A DNA stretch of 64,000 nt from Lactococcus termiticola (GTDB lineage Bacteria > Bacillota > Bacilli > Lactobacillales > Streptococcaceae): assembly GCF_003116835.1 (NCBI RefSeq), contig NZ_BFFO01000004.1:1-64000 (forward strand). The letters are read 5' to 3'. The position numbers and the translations under genes are program-made. The notes under the pieces are model-generated. The model worked only from the letters and a program-made list of their open reading frames with translations, did not search any database and had not been told where the DNA came from. This document shows positions 46,740-55,227 of the stretch, one piece after another. Position 1 is the first letter of the stretch; the number at the start of each line of letters is the position of its first letter.

Positions 46740-46880
46740 TTGTGCCTGGGCTTCGCTTCACTCCGCTCGAAGGGAAGCTAATCGGCGGAACATGCTCTGA
46801 GTTCTAATTTGCCGATGATCTTCCCAGGCTTCGTTCTGCTTGGCAAGTGCTGTAAGGCTGTAGCTGATTTTTAAGGAGTT
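46740..46880 (+). repeat. Family 3 repeat, copy 3a
   Basis: It begins TTGTGCCTGGG. It contains the two-block stem GGGAAG-CTA-ATCGGC / GCCGAT-GAT-CTTCCC around a loop of about 24 nt, then TTCGTTCTGCTTGGCAAGTG. The same order occurs at 49826-49945 and, inverted, at 50262-50378. The AT-rich 46881-47059 between 3a and 3b has no supportable gene. Confidence 0.65.
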
Positions 46881-47059
46881 CTACTGCGTCATTGTTAAAA
46901 GAGCGTTAGCTTTGCTTTTTCTTTGAGATTACTTTGGAATGCTTAGAACGATTCTTATAAGTAGGAGTCCTAGCAATCTTGAGCAACAAGCCTATCCTCA
47001 ACCTCCAGTCATCAGTAATAATGCTCTTCAGTCCTCAGAAAAGCTGTTAGACCGATTAA

Positions 47060-47107
47060 AGATTAGCAGTAGCCACTAAGCGAAACGGAGCGAATCTTAG
47101 GCACAAA
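47060..47107 (-). repeat. Family 3 repeat, shortened inverted copy 3b
   Basis: Read on the minus strand it begins TTGTGCCTAAGATTCGCTCC and continues TTTCGCTTAGTGGCTACTGC. The central stem-loop of the full copies is missing. With 3a it forms an inverted pair about 370 bp long with TTGTGCCT at both outer ends. Confidence 0.55.
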
Positions 47108-47110
47108 TCA

Positions 47111-47138
47111 AAAAAGAAGGCAATCTAACCTTCTTTTT
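47111..47138. terminator. ansA terminator
   Basis: AAAAAGAAGG pairs with CCTTCTTTTT. The A run on the left gives a T run for the leftward ansA transcript. Confidence 0.8.
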
Positions 47139-47149
47139 TCTGTTCTACT

Positions 47150-48130
47150 TTAGTTTTCCATAAACGATTTCAGGCTGGCTAATTTTAAGCCGGCGTTGAT
47201 ACCGATGATAAGCTTGAGTCGGGCTTTTTGGGAATTGACCTCAGGGGCAAACATGATGCCGGATTCTTGCAGGGCTTGTCCCCCGCCCTCGTAAGAATAG
47301 ACGGGCTCTGCGATGCCATTGAAGCAACGAGAGACGAGGACGATAGGGATTTCTTGACTGAGCAATGGTTTGAGTTTTTCATAGGCCTGAGGGGGGAGAT
47401 TCCCGGCACCCAGGGCTTCGACAACCAGGCCGTCCAGCCGGTCGATGTCAATCATGTCAAAGATTTCCCCGGTCATGCCAGCGTAGGCCTTGATGATAGG
47501 GACCTTGCCCTTGGCTGACTCGACATTGAGCTGTTGGTGCTCGGTGTCCTGGTGGAAATAGATAATCCTGTTCTTGGTCAGGAGTCCCAGAGGGCCGTGG
47601 GTCGGCGTCTGAAAAGTCGAGATATTGGTCGTGTGGGTCTTGGTCACATAGCGGGCCGAGTGAATCTCGTCATTGAGGACGACCAGGACGCCACGATTTC
47701 TTGAGTCGTTGTTGATGGCAACACGGATGGCAGAGAGGAGGTTGTAAATCCCGTCAGTCCCGAGCTCATTGCTTGACCGCATAGCACCCGTCATGACGAT
47801 AGGCTTGCCACGGGGAATGGTCAAATCAAGGAAATAAGCCGTCTCCTCGAGCGTGTCCGTCCCGTGCGTGATGACCGCCCCATCAAAGCTCTCTTCATTG
47901 AAGGCCCGAATCAGGCGTTCTTTCAAGACTAGCATGTGGTCGAGGGTAATGTGGGGGCTGGGCAGATTAAAGATGTCTTCGGTGACCAACTCAATATTGT
48001 CCAGTGGAATGGTCGCCGAAACCATCGGATTTTCAGCATTGGGATGGACGTGGCCATTAGCATCTTCAGCCATCGAAATGGTCCCACCAGTATGGAGGAC
48101 CAGAATTTTTTTCAAGGTCGTTTTAGTCAT
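47150..48130 (-). CDS. ansA: Type I L-asparaginase
   Basis: This 326-residue cytoplasmic enzyme hydrolyses asparagine to aspartate and ammonia. The two active-site threonines lie in LVLHTGGTISMAED (about residue 16) and ITHGTDTLEETAYFLDL (about 89). No signal peptide is present, which fits type I. The ATG at 48130 has no Shine-Dalgarno sequence, and a good promoter is placed so that transcription would begin at the start codon itself, suggesting a leaderless mRNA. Confidence 0.92.
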   Translation of the reverse strand: MTKTTLKKILVLHTGGTISMAEDANGHVHPNAENPMVSATIPLDNIELVTEDIFNLPSPHITLDHMLVLKERLIRAFNEESFDGAVITHGTDTLEETAYFLDLTIPRGKPIVMTGAMRSSNELGTDGIYNLLSAIRVAINNDSRNRGVLVVLNDEIHSARYVTKTHTTNISTFQTPTHGPLGLLTKNRIIYFHQDTEHQQLNVESAKGKVPIIKAYAGMTGEIFDMIDIDRLDGLVVEALGAGNLPPQAYEKLKPLLSQEIPIVLVSRCFNGIAEPVYSYEGGGQALQESGIMFAPEVNSQKARLKLIIGINAGLKLASLKSFMEN

Positions 48131-48136
48131 AGCTTA

Positions 48137-48165
48137 ATTATAGCGGATTTGGCTGGAAAGGACAA
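48137..48165 (-). promoter_or_regulatory. ansA promoter, leaderless configuration
   Basis: On the minus strand, TTGTCC (48160-48165), a 17-nt spacer and TATAAT (48137-48142). The expected +1 is at or next to 48130, the A of the ansA ATG. Confidence 0.7.
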
Positions 48166-48234
48166 TGTTTGGGGTGCTGATTGCTTTGTTTAGTCATTGA
48201 TTATAGTATAGGTTAATAGGGATAAGGAAGCTAG

Positions 48235-48281
48235 TTGGACTTAGTTTCGCTTTTCCGGAATGAAACGAATCTAAAGACCAA
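48235..48281. repeat. Small inverted repeat with family 1-like end
   Basis: TTGG.CTTAG.TTCG.TT..CC pairs with GGAATGAAACGAATCTAAAG..CCAA. The right half resembles the family 1 right flank (GGAACGAAACGGACCCAAAG). It may be a degraded end of that family. Confidence 0.35.
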
Positions 48282-48321
48282 GGATTTTTGCCTAAGCAGT
48301 GAAAAAAACATAAAAATAGCT

Positions 48322-48327
48322 TATAAT
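48322..48327 (+). promoter_or_regulatory. -10 element of the HAD-pyrophosphatase gene
   Basis: TATAAT lies 39 nt upstream of the ATG at 48367. No convincing -35 element is present. Confidence 0.5.
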
Positions 48328-48366
48328 TTAATCTATAAGCCAAGTTCATATTCATACGGAGGAGCA

Positions 48367-49761
48367 ATGGAAATCAAGGCAGTTTTCTTTGACTTGGACG
48401 GGACCCTATTTAACTCGATGCGGTCCGTCTCAAATTCAACCCGGCAGGCCATCGTCGACCTGCACCGGAACGGCATTTATGTCGGCATCGCCACAGGGCG
48501 AGGCCCGGCCTTTTGCCTGCCCTTGATGGAAGAGCTCAGCCTTGATTTTGCCGTCGTTTACAACGGCCAATATATTTTCACCCCCAAAGAAGTCCTCTAC
48601 GAAAAGCCGATGGACAAGAAGGTTGTCCGCAAGCTCATCCGCTATGCCCAGAAAAATGCCCGGGAAATCTCGCTGGGAACTGCCCACGGTGTTGGTGGCT
48701 CAGGCCTCTTGAAATTTGGCGAGACCCGACTTGCCAGCATGCTGGCAGGCATCCTTCCTTCAGGGACCTCAGGCATCGCGAGAAATTCCTTTAAGCACGT
48801 CGTCCGCAGGCTTGCTCCAAAAAATAATTACCTGAAACTTTTAAGAGAACCGATTTATCAGATGATGATGGTGGCGACCGCCAAGGAGACCGACAGCATC
48901 GCGGCCGAGTTCTCTGAGCTCTCGATTACACGCTCAAACTCCTACTCGATTGACCTGATTCCAAAGGATGCTGGTAAACTCTCAGGCATCCAGTGGCTGG
49001 GCGAGCACTACGGCTTTGATATCCACGAGACCGTCTGCTTTGGGGATTCTGACAACGACCTCTCCATGCTTGAAGCGGCCGGCTACGGTGTGGCCATGGG
49101 AAATGCCAGCCCTGCCATCAAGGAGGTCGCCGACTACGTGACTGACGGCAACAACCAGGATGGGATTGCCAAGGCCCTTGATTTTTATGGTCTGGTCCAA
49201 TATATCCCCGGCAAGTCCTTTGTGTCTAAAGACCGGAATTTCAACCAGGTCAAGGAGTTTCACAAGAAGATGGACGGTCGGACCCAGGAATACCCGATTG
49301 CCTACGAGGCTGAAGAGGCCAGCCACCGGGCTGACTTTAAGGTCGAGGAAATCGTGGAATTTCTCTATGCGGCCTCAGAGCACAATCCGGATGTCTTTAG
49401 GCTTTTGGTAGACCAGCTCCACGCCGATGTTGACAAGGCGGTCAAGAAGGTCAAACGCAAAGAACATCCAGAGGACAAGCTGACCGGTCAGGTCGATGCC
49501 TTGATGGACCTGCTCTATCTGACCTATGGTAGTCTGGTCCTCTCAGGTGTTGACCCTTATGAAATCTTCCAGGCCGTCCACACCTCAAATATGGCCAAGA
49601 TTTTCCCAGACGGCAAGGCCCATTTTGACACAGAGACCCATAAAATCTTGAAGCCAAAGCACTGGGAGCGATTTGCCCCCGAGCGGAAAATCAAGCGGGA
49701 GCTCGACCGCCAGAAGCGGGTGGCTAAGAAGAAGTGGCCACAGTTGGATGTGGAGGATTGA
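48367..49761 (+). CDS. HAD-IIB phosphatase fused to a MazG-like domain
   Basis: This is a 464-residue two-domain protein. Residues 1-280 are a Cof-type HAD hydrolase (VFFDLDGTLFNS; CFGDSDNDLSMLEAAGYGVAMGNA). Residues 295-464 resemble all-alpha NTP pyrophosphohydrolases: EEIVEFLYAASEHN supplies an ExxE-like helix and DALMDLLYLTYGS a D..D helix. The fusion suggests nucleotide hydrolysis followed by dephosphorylation, which is inference. The start at 48367 follows GGAGGAG; longer in-frame extensions lie upstream of the promoter. Confidence 0.8.
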   Translation: MEIKAVFFDLDGTLFNSMRSVSNSTRQAIVDLHRNGIYVGIATGRGPAFCLPLMEELSLDFAVVYNGQYIFTPKEVLYEKPMDKKVVRKLIRYAQKNAREISLGTAHGVGGSGLLKFGETRLASMLAGILPSGTSGIARNSFKHVVRRLAPKNNYLKLLREPIYQMMMVATAKETDSIAAEFSELSITRSNSYSIDLIPKDAGKLSGIQWLGEHYGFDIHETVCFGDSDNDLSMLEAAGYGVAMGNASPAIKEVADYVTDGNNQDGIAKALDFYGLVQYIPGKSFVSKDRNFNQVKEFHKKMDGRTQEYPIAYEAEEASHRADFKVEEIVEFLYAASEHNPDVFRLLVDQLHADVDKAVKKVKRKEHPEDKLTGQVDALMDLLYLTYGSLVLSGVDPYEIFQAVHTSNMAKIFPDGKAHFDTETHKILKPKHWERFAPERKIKRELDRQKRVAKKKWPQLDVED

Positions 49762-49781
49762 TGGATTTCCGGAAACGTAAG

Positions 49782-49807
49782 AAAAGTCCCATGTACGGGG
49801 CTTTTTT
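49782..49807 (+). terminator. Terminator after the HAD-MazG-like gene
   Basis: AAAAGTCCC pairs with GGGGCTTTT, followed by a T run. Confidence 0.8.
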
Positions 49808-49825
49808 ATATGCGGGATATATAGA

Positions 49826-49945
49826 TTGTGCCTGGGATACGCTTCACTCCGCTCAAGGGGAAGCTAATCGGCGGAACATGGTCTGAATTCTAATTTGCCG
49901 ATGAACTTCCCACACTACGTTTTGCTTGGCGAGTGCTGTAAGGGT
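49826..49945 (+). repeat. Family 3 repeat, copy 3c
   Basis: It begins TTGTGCCTGGG and has the stem GGAAG-CTA-ATCGGC / GCCGAT-GAA-CTTCC, then ACGTTTTGCTTGGCGAGTG. It is the left arm of an inverted pair with 50262-50378. Confidence 0.7.
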
Positions 49946-49961
49946 GGATCTGTCTGTGTTT

Positions 49962-50224
49962 ATGTGTTTATTCATTTCAAAGCGAGGAGTCGAGGAAACT
50001 GTCTTGACATTGCAAAACATGAAGGTTGCCTGAGCAAGTAATCTGGACTTGACGGATAAACAGTTTGCGTGGAAGCATATAGAAGGATCTGGCGAGAAGC
50101 TCAGTGGTCCAGATGGTAATTTTGTGAAAGACGGTGTGCGTTTGTGAGAGGTCAATTATCATTCTGGCCTGTTGATAAGGCCTTTGCCATCACTGCGGTG
50201 GATAGTAATATTGTGTTTCATTGA
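49962..50224 (+). pseudogene. Possible decayed coding fragment between family 3 arms
   Basis: Frame 49962-50146 reads MCLFISKRGVEETVLTLQNM.., one in-frame stop at 50031, then ASNLDLTDKQFAWKHIEGSG and ..LSGPDGNFVKDGV. After an apparent frameshift near 50138 it continues as QLSFWPVDKAFAITAVDSN to 50224. The amino-acid composition looks protein-like, but I recognise no family. The opposite strand is also partly open, so this is a weak call. Confidence 0.3.
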
Positions 50225-50261
50225 GAGAAGTAGGAGAGCCTACAAATTAGACCGCCAAAGC

Positions 50262-50378
50262 TTAGCAGTACCACCCAAGCGAAACGAAGCGTCTGAAAAT
50301 CATCGGCAGTTTAGAACAAAGACCATGTTCCGCCGATTAGTTCCAGCTTGAGCGGAGTGAAGCGAATCCCAGGCACAA
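50262..50378 (-). repeat. Family 3 repeat, inverted copy 3d
   Basis: On the minus strand: TTGTGCCTGGGATTCGCTTC, then the stem CTGGAA-CTA-ATCGGC / GCCGAT-GAT-TTTCAG. The outer stem block differs from 3a and 3c yet still pairs. With 3c it bounds a unit of about 550 bp. Confidence 0.7.
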
Positions 50379-50444
50379 ACAAAAAAAGCATTTCCAGCCC
50401 CAAACACCCCAGCTAAAGAAAGCCCGGACATCTCCCCCTAGATG

Positions 50445-50453
50445 TGTTATAAT
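50445..50453 (+). promoter_or_regulatory. Extended -10 promoter
   Basis: TGTTATAAT lies 15 nt upstream of the ATG at 50469, giving a very short leader with GAGG as RBS. Confidence 0.55.
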
Positions 50454-50468
50454 AGAAACGAGGTATTT

Positions 50469-51119
50469 ATGACAGTAAAAGCGATTATCTTTGATATGGA
50501 TGGTGTCCTGGTAGACACTGAAAACTACTATCTGAAACGCCGGGAGGATTTCTTTGCCAGTCAGGGGATTTCTCTGGCCGGCTTTCCCCACAGCTTTTTC
50601 ATCGGTGGTAAGATGCAGGATGTTTGGGACAAGATTTTAGGCGATGCCTACAGTCCTGAGGAGAAAGCAAAGATTCTCTCAGCCTATGATAAGCATAAAA
50701 AGGGCAATGTCCTGCCCTATACAGAGTTGCTCTTTCCAGATGTCAGAGATATTTTAGAGTTTCTGAAAAATAAAGGCATCCGGATGGCACTGGCTTCAAG
50801 TACAGCCATGTCAGATATTGAGCACAATCTCAAGGTCAATGAGCTGGCAGGATATTTCGAACTGCTTCGCTCTGGCTCTGACCTGAAGCACTCTAAACCT
50901 GACCCAGAAATCTACCTGATCACGCTTGAGGCCTTGGGGCTCGCCAAAGATGAAGTGATCGTCATCGAAGACTCAGAAAAAGGCATCGCTTCAGCTAAGG
51001 CGGCTGGCCTCGAATGCTGGGCCATCAAGGATGACCGTTTTGGTATGAATCAAGAGGCGGCAGACCAGATTTTTCCGAGTCTGACCGCAGTAAAAGAAAA
51101 ATTAGCAGAAATGTTATAA
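50469..51119 (+). CDS. HAD-IA phosphatase (beta-phosphoglucomutase-like)
   Basis: This 216-residue protein resembles beta-phosphoglucomutases and related phosphatases. The nucleophile motif IIFDMDGVLVDTENYY is at residue 8 onward, LASSTAMSDI is the second motif and VIEDSEKGIASAKAAG the third. The DMDG aspartate pair is intact. The start at 50469 is chosen because the ATG at 50442 lies upstream of the promoter -10. The substrate is unknown. gdpP follows after 21 nt. Confidence 0.85.
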   Translation: MTVKAIIFDMDGVLVDTENYYLKRREDFFASQGISLAGFPHSFFIGGKMQDVWDKILGDAYSPEEKAKILSAYDKHKKGNVLPYTELLFPDVRDILEFLKNKGIRMALASSTAMSDIEHNLKVNELAGYFELLRSGSDLKHSKPDPEIYLITLEALGLAKDEVIVIEDSEKGIASAKAAGLECWAIKDDRFGMNQEAADQIFPSLTAVKEKLAEML

Positions 51120-51140
51120 AATCAGAGAGGAGGAAATCTG

Positions 51141-53099
51141 ATGCAAGAGAATGATCGCTTGACCCGCTTTATCATCGCTATGATGGTCATTGTCCAAATT
51201 TTGCAGACGGCAGGCCTCTTTTTGTTTGAAGAAAAACGGATCATTTTCGTCTATCTACTGGTCCTGAATATCGTCATTAGCATCCTACTTTTGAGGCAGG
51301 CCAGACAAAACCAAATCCGCCGTTTTAATTTTATCCGAAAAATTAATGACGAGGCTGAAAACTCGCTCAATGCCACGCTTGACAATATGCCAATCGGTGT
51401 CATCCGCTATACGGCAGAGAGCTTTGAGCCTGAGTGGTTCAACCCCTATGTCGACTTTATCTACCGGGGCAATGAAAGTCAGCTGACAGCCAAGACCATC
51501 CAGGACATCGTGGTCAGAGCCAGCGACGAGGGCTATCTGGCCGTCGGCGACCGGAAATACAGCATCCGCATCGATGAAGAAAAGAAGCTGATTTACCTGG
51601 CTGAAGCGACCAAAGAAGCCGAGCTCAGAGGCGACTACAACGATGCCCGGGCCGTGATTGGCGCGATTTCTGTTGACAATTACGACGACGCGACCGACCT
51701 CCTCTCAGATGCTGAGCGGATTAAAATTAACAGTTTTATTACGAGCTTCTTGGAGGACTTTACCAAGGAGAAGAACATCTATCTCCGCCGCCTCAATGCT
51801 GAACGCTATTATTTCTTCTCAGATTATAAGACTTTATCATTTTTGATGGAAGATAAGTTTTCTATCCTCAATGAATTTCGGACCTTGTCAGCTGAACAAG
51901 GCAGTCCACTGACCCTCTCTATCGGGGTCTCTTACGGTTTCGACGACTTCCCCAATATCGGCCGGGTCTCTCAAAACAACCTCGAACTCGCACAGGTCCG
52001 GGGTGGCGACCAGGTGGTCGTCAGAGAAAATGCTCAAAACGCCCATCCTGTCTACTTTGGTGGGAATTCTGAGTCGGTCTCTCAAAAGAGTCGGACCCGG
52101 GCACGTGCCGTGGCGACCGCCCTCAAGACCATCATGACTGAGTCAGACAATGTCTTTATCATGGGCCACCGCTATCCCGACATGGATGCCTTTGGGGCCG
52201 GCGTGGCCATGAAGGCCTTTGCCAACATGACCGGCAAGGAGGCCTTCGTCGTCTACGATGAAGAGCAACTCCTGCCAGACGTGAGCCGGGCCATTGAGAT
52301 GCTCAATCAGACTGAAGACGGCCAGAGCCATATTCTCAGGCTCCAGACGGCCAAGAAGCACAAGAAGGCCAATTCATTGCTGATCATGGTCGACCATTCT
52401 AAGACCGCTCAGACGCTGAATCTGGACTTCTACAAGTCTTTTGGCAAGGTGGTCGTTATTGACCATCACCGCCGTGATGAAGACTTCCCCAATCAGGCCC
52501 TGCTCTCTTATATCGAGTCGTCGGCCAGCTCAGCTTCTGAGCTCTCTGTCGAGCTCCTGCAATTTCACTCGAGCGGTCGCAGATGGATGTCTGTCCCTGC
52601 GGCCTCAGTGGTCCTCGCCGGGATTTCAATGGATACCAAGGGCTTTACCAAGTCAACAACCTCAAGGACCTTTGAGGCAGCCGCCTATCTGAGAAGTCAG
52701 GGGGCTGACAACAACCTCATCAAGTCTATGATGGCGACCGACTTTGAGGATTACAAGCAGGTCAATGAAATCGTCCTTCAAGCTGAAATGGTCGCAGACA
52801 AGATGGTCTTGTCAGTGGCACCAGAAGACAAGAAGTATGATTCTGTGACCACGGCCAAGGCCGCTGATACACTGATCGACATGGCCGGTGTCCAGGCAGC
52901 CTTTGCACTCAGCCATCATCCCAATGGCTATATTTCTATTTCCGCCCGCTCATTTAACGGCTTTAATGTCCAGAGCATCATGGAGGAAATGGGCGGTGGT
53001 GGCCACTTCAACAGCTCGGCCGCCCAGATTTATGAAAAGCCCATGGCTGAAGTCAAGGCTGACCTGATTCAAATCATTAAAAATCATCAAGAAAATTAA
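51141..53099 (+). CDS. gdpP: Cyclic-di-AMP phosphodiesterase GdpP
   Basis: This 652-residue membrane enzyme degrades c-di-AMP. Two N-terminal transmembrane segments (residues 10-55) are followed by a PAS-like domain (about 80-150), a degenerate GGDEF domain (about 170-300) and a DHH-DHHA1 module. MGHRYPDMDAFGAG (about 342) and VVIDHHRRDED (about 440) carry the metal ligands, and GGGGHFNSSA is in DHHA1. The RBS GAGGAGG is strong. It heads the gdpP-rplI-dnaB operon, conserved in streptococci. Confidence 0.96.
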   Translation: MQENDRLTRFIIAMMVIVQILQTAGLFLFEEKRIIFVYLLVLNIVISILLLRQARQNQIRRFNFIRKINDEAENSLNATLDNMPIGVIRYTAESFEPEWFNPYVDFIYRGNESQLTAKTIQDIVVRASDEGYLAVGDRKYSIRIDEEKKLIYLAEATKEAELRGDYNDARAVIGAISVDNYDDATDLLSDAERIKINSFITSFLEDFTKEKNIYLRRLNAERYYFFSDYKTLSFLMEDKFSILNEFRTLSAEQGSPLTLSIGVSYGFDDFPNIGRVSQNNLELAQVRGGDQVVVRENAQNAHPVYFGGNSESVSQKSRTRARAVATALKTIMTESDNVFIMGHRYPDMDAFGAGVAMKAFANMTGKEAFVVYDEEQLLPDVSRAIEMLNQTEDGQSHILRLQTAKKHKKANSLLIMVDHSKTAQTLNLDFYKSFGKVVVIDHHRRDEDFPNQALLSYIESSASSASELSVELLQFHSSGRRWMSVPAASVVLAGISMDTKGFTKSTTSRTFEAAAYLRSQGADNNLIKSMMATDFEDYKQVNEIVLQAEMVADKMVLSVAPEDKKYDSVTTAKAADTLIDMAGVQAAFALSHHPNGYISISARSFNGFNVQSIMEEMGGGGHFNSSAAQIYEKPMAEVKADLIQIIKNHQEN

Positions 53100-53113
53100 T
53101 AAAGGAGTAACTC

Positions 53114-53566
53114 ATGAAAGTTGTATTTTTAGCAGATGTTAAAGGCCAAGGAAAAAAAGGCGAAGTCAAAGAAGTCCCATCAGGCTACGCTCAAAACTTT
53201 CTCTTCAAGAAAAAATTAGCCAAGGAAGCGACAGCCCAGGCCATCTCTGAGGTCAAAGGCCAAGCCAAGGCCAACGAAAAGAAGGAAGCTGAACTCCTTG
53301 CTGAAGCAAAAGAGCTCAAGGCCAAGCTTGAAGCCGAAGACTTTATCGTTGAAATCGGCGAAAAGGTGGGTCAAGACGGCCGGCTCTTCGGTGCGGTCAA
53401 CTCTAAGAAAATCGCTGAAGCCCTGGAAAAACAGTATAAAATCAAGCTCGACAAGCACAAGCTGGTCCTTGACAATCCTGTCCGTGCCCTCGGCATCAAA
53501 GACGTGCCAGTCAAGCTCTACAAGGATGTGACAGCGACGCTTAAAGTCAGGGTTGGAGAAGCCTAA
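53114..53566 (+). CDS. rplI: 50S ribosomal protein L9
   Basis: This is the 150-residue L9. The N-terminal RNA-binding domain ([26 protein letters not shown]) matches the family signature, followed by the long connecting helix and the C-terminal domain with [16 protein letters not shown]. An AAAGGAG RBS lies upstream, and dnaB begins 3 nt after the stop. Confidence 0.98.
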   Translation: MKVVFLADVKGQGKKGEVKEVPSGYAQNFLFKKKLAKEATAQAISEVKGQAKANEKKEAELLAEAKELKAKLEAEDFIVEIGEKVGQDGRLFGAVNSKKIAEALEKQYKIKLDKHKLVLDNPVRALGIKDVPVKLYKDVTATLKVRVGEA

Positions 53567-53568
53567 GC

Positions 53569-54936
53569 ATGCCAGAAATTAACCTATTGAGGACGCCGCC
53601 CCAGGATGATGAGGCAGAAAAAGCTGTCCTGGGGGCGATTATTCTGGATGAAGACCGCCTAATTGAAGTCAAGGAATTTATTACTGCCGACGACTTCTAT
53701 AAGACGGCCCACAAGATTCTCTTCCAAGCCATGGAGCACCTGAGCGACAACCGGATCAACATCGACCCGCTGACCCTCCGTTCCCGCCTTGAGAGCCAGG
53801 GCGACCTTGAGACCATTGGCGGGGTGTCCTACTTTGCTGAGGTGGCCAATAGCGTAGTGACGGCTGCCAATGCTGAATACTACGCCAAGATTGTCGCTGA
53901 GAAATCCCTCCTTCGCCAGCTTATCAGAAAGCTGACGACCAGCGTTGACAAGGCCTATGAGCAGGACGGTCCGGCTGAGGACATCCTGGCTGAGGCAGAA
54001 AAAGCCTTAATCGATGTCCAGCAGGGTAGAAATAGCTCAAGCTTCCGCAAGATTGCTGATGTCCTTGAGCTCAATTATGACGACCTGCAACAGCGGGCCC
54101 AGCAGGACTCGAATATCACAGGGATTGCGACTGGCTATCATGAGCTGGATGCCATGACGACCGGCCTTCACGCAGAAGAGCTAATTATCTTGGCCGCACG
54201 TCCCGCCGTGGGTAAGACCGCCTTTGCACTGAACATCGCCCAAAACATTGCCACCAAGCAGAAGAAGGCCGTAGCCATCTTCTCTCTGGAAATGGGGGCG
54301 GAGAGCCTGGTCAACCGGATGCTGGCTGCTGAAGGCTTGATTGAGTCCATGCACCTGCGGACCGGTCAGCTCGATGATGAAGAGTGGAACAAGTACTTTA
54401 TCGCCATGGGGACGCTGGCAAACTCTGATATTTATATTGATGACACGCCAGGGATTAAAATCACAGAAATCCGTGCTCGCTCAAGAAAGCTAGCCCAGAC
54501 TAATGACCTTGGCCTGATTGTCATTGACTATCTCCAGTTGATTTCAGGGACTGGCCGGGAAAACCGCCAACAAGAGGTCTCTGAGATTTCCCGTCAACTC
54601 AAGATTTTGGCGAAAGAATTGAAGGTGCCGGTCATTGCCCTCAGTCAGCTCTCCCGTGGGGTGGAGCAACGGCAAGACAAGCGACCTGTCCTTTCCGACA
54701 TCCGTGAATCCGGCTCGATTGAGCAGGATGCCGACATCGTTGCCTTCCTATACCGGGATGACTACTATGAGCGGGGAGACAGCGACGATGAAAGCCCAGG
54801 CCTGCCTGCGGAAATCGATAACAAGGTCGAAGTCATTATTGAAAAGAACCGCTCCGGAAGCCGGGGGACAGTAGAGCTCCTCTTCCTCAAGGAATATAAC
54901 CGCTTTTCAAACATCGAGAATCGCTTTCCAGACTAG
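53569..54936 (+). CDS. dnaB: Replicative DNA helicase (DnaB type; Bacillus DnaC)
   Basis: This 455-residue hexameric helicase unwinds DNA at the fork. The N-terminal helical domain begins PPQDDEAEKAVLGAIILD. The RecA-like domain has Walker A RPAVGKTAFALNIA (about residue 209), Walker B LIVIDYLQLI, and SRGVEQRQDKRPVLSDIRESGSIEQDAD. It starts 3 nt after rplI. Its loader, DnaI, is encoded at 58851. Confidence 0.97.
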   Translation: MPEINLLRTPPQDDEAEKAVLGAIILDEDRLIEVKEFITADDFYKTAHKILFQAMEHLSDNRINIDPLTLRSRLESQGDLETIGGVSYFAEVANSVVTAANAEYYAKIVAEKSLLRQLIRKLTTSVDKAYEQDGPAEDILAEAEKALIDVQQGRNSSSFRKIADVLELNYDDLQQRAQQDSNITGIATGYHELDAMTTGLHAEELIILAARPAVGKTAFALNIAQNIATKQKKAVAIFSLEMGAESLVNRMLAAEGLIESMHLRTGQLDDEEWNKYFIAMGTLANSDIYIDDTPGIKITEIRARSRKLAQTNDLGLIVIDYLQLISGTGRENRQQEVSEISRQLKILAKELKVPVIALSQLSRGVEQRQDKRPVLSDIRESGSIEQDADIVAFLYRDDYYERGDSDDESPGLPAEIDNKVEVIIEKNRSGSRGTVELLFLKEYNRFSNIENRFPD

Positions 54937-54982
54937 ATTTTTAGGCCTGATTCATGTTATAATATCTAGCGAATGTCTTTGG

Positions 54983-55125
54983 GCGTTCCGTCACAGTTTT
55001 TTCGCAAAAGCACTGTGAGGCCGCAAGCGAAGCCTTCGGCTTCCATTGCTAAATGTCGAGCCCTTTGGTCTCGCCATTTGCCATATTTCACAGTGTTTTT
55101 GCGTAAAAACTGTGACTCCACTTAT
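54983..55125 (-). repeat. Family 1 three-way-junction repeat, copy F (reverse)
   Basis: The outer arms at 54990-55018 and 55088-55116 pair over 29 bp with one mismatch and one G-U, the longest stem of the family. Inside are GAAGCC / GGCTTC and CGAGACC / GGGCTCG-type hairpins. Its GTGGA end faces copy B. The 55126-55227 spacer holds no recognisable feature. Confidence 0.8.
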
Positions 55126-55227
55126 GCCTATTTACAACATGAATGAGGACCTTTTGGGATAGGTCTCTGCTCATGGAGTAGCTTACCACTAACACGACAA
55201 GTTTTTGGTGATTATAAAATAGTCACG

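Noticed and set aside
48235-48366. Upstream extension of the HAD-pyrophosphatase gene
   Set aside because: The in-frame extension begins upstream of the -10 element and crosses an inverted repeat; the ATG at 48367 has a strong RBS and starts at the conserved motif.
49853-50155. Minus-strand open frame across copy 3c
   Set aside because: It runs through a structured repeat arm, lacks an RBS and has low-complexity composition; the plus-strand fragments look more protein-like.
49826-50378. Intact insertion sequence
   Set aside because: No transposase or clear target duplication is visible; it is called a repeat unit only.
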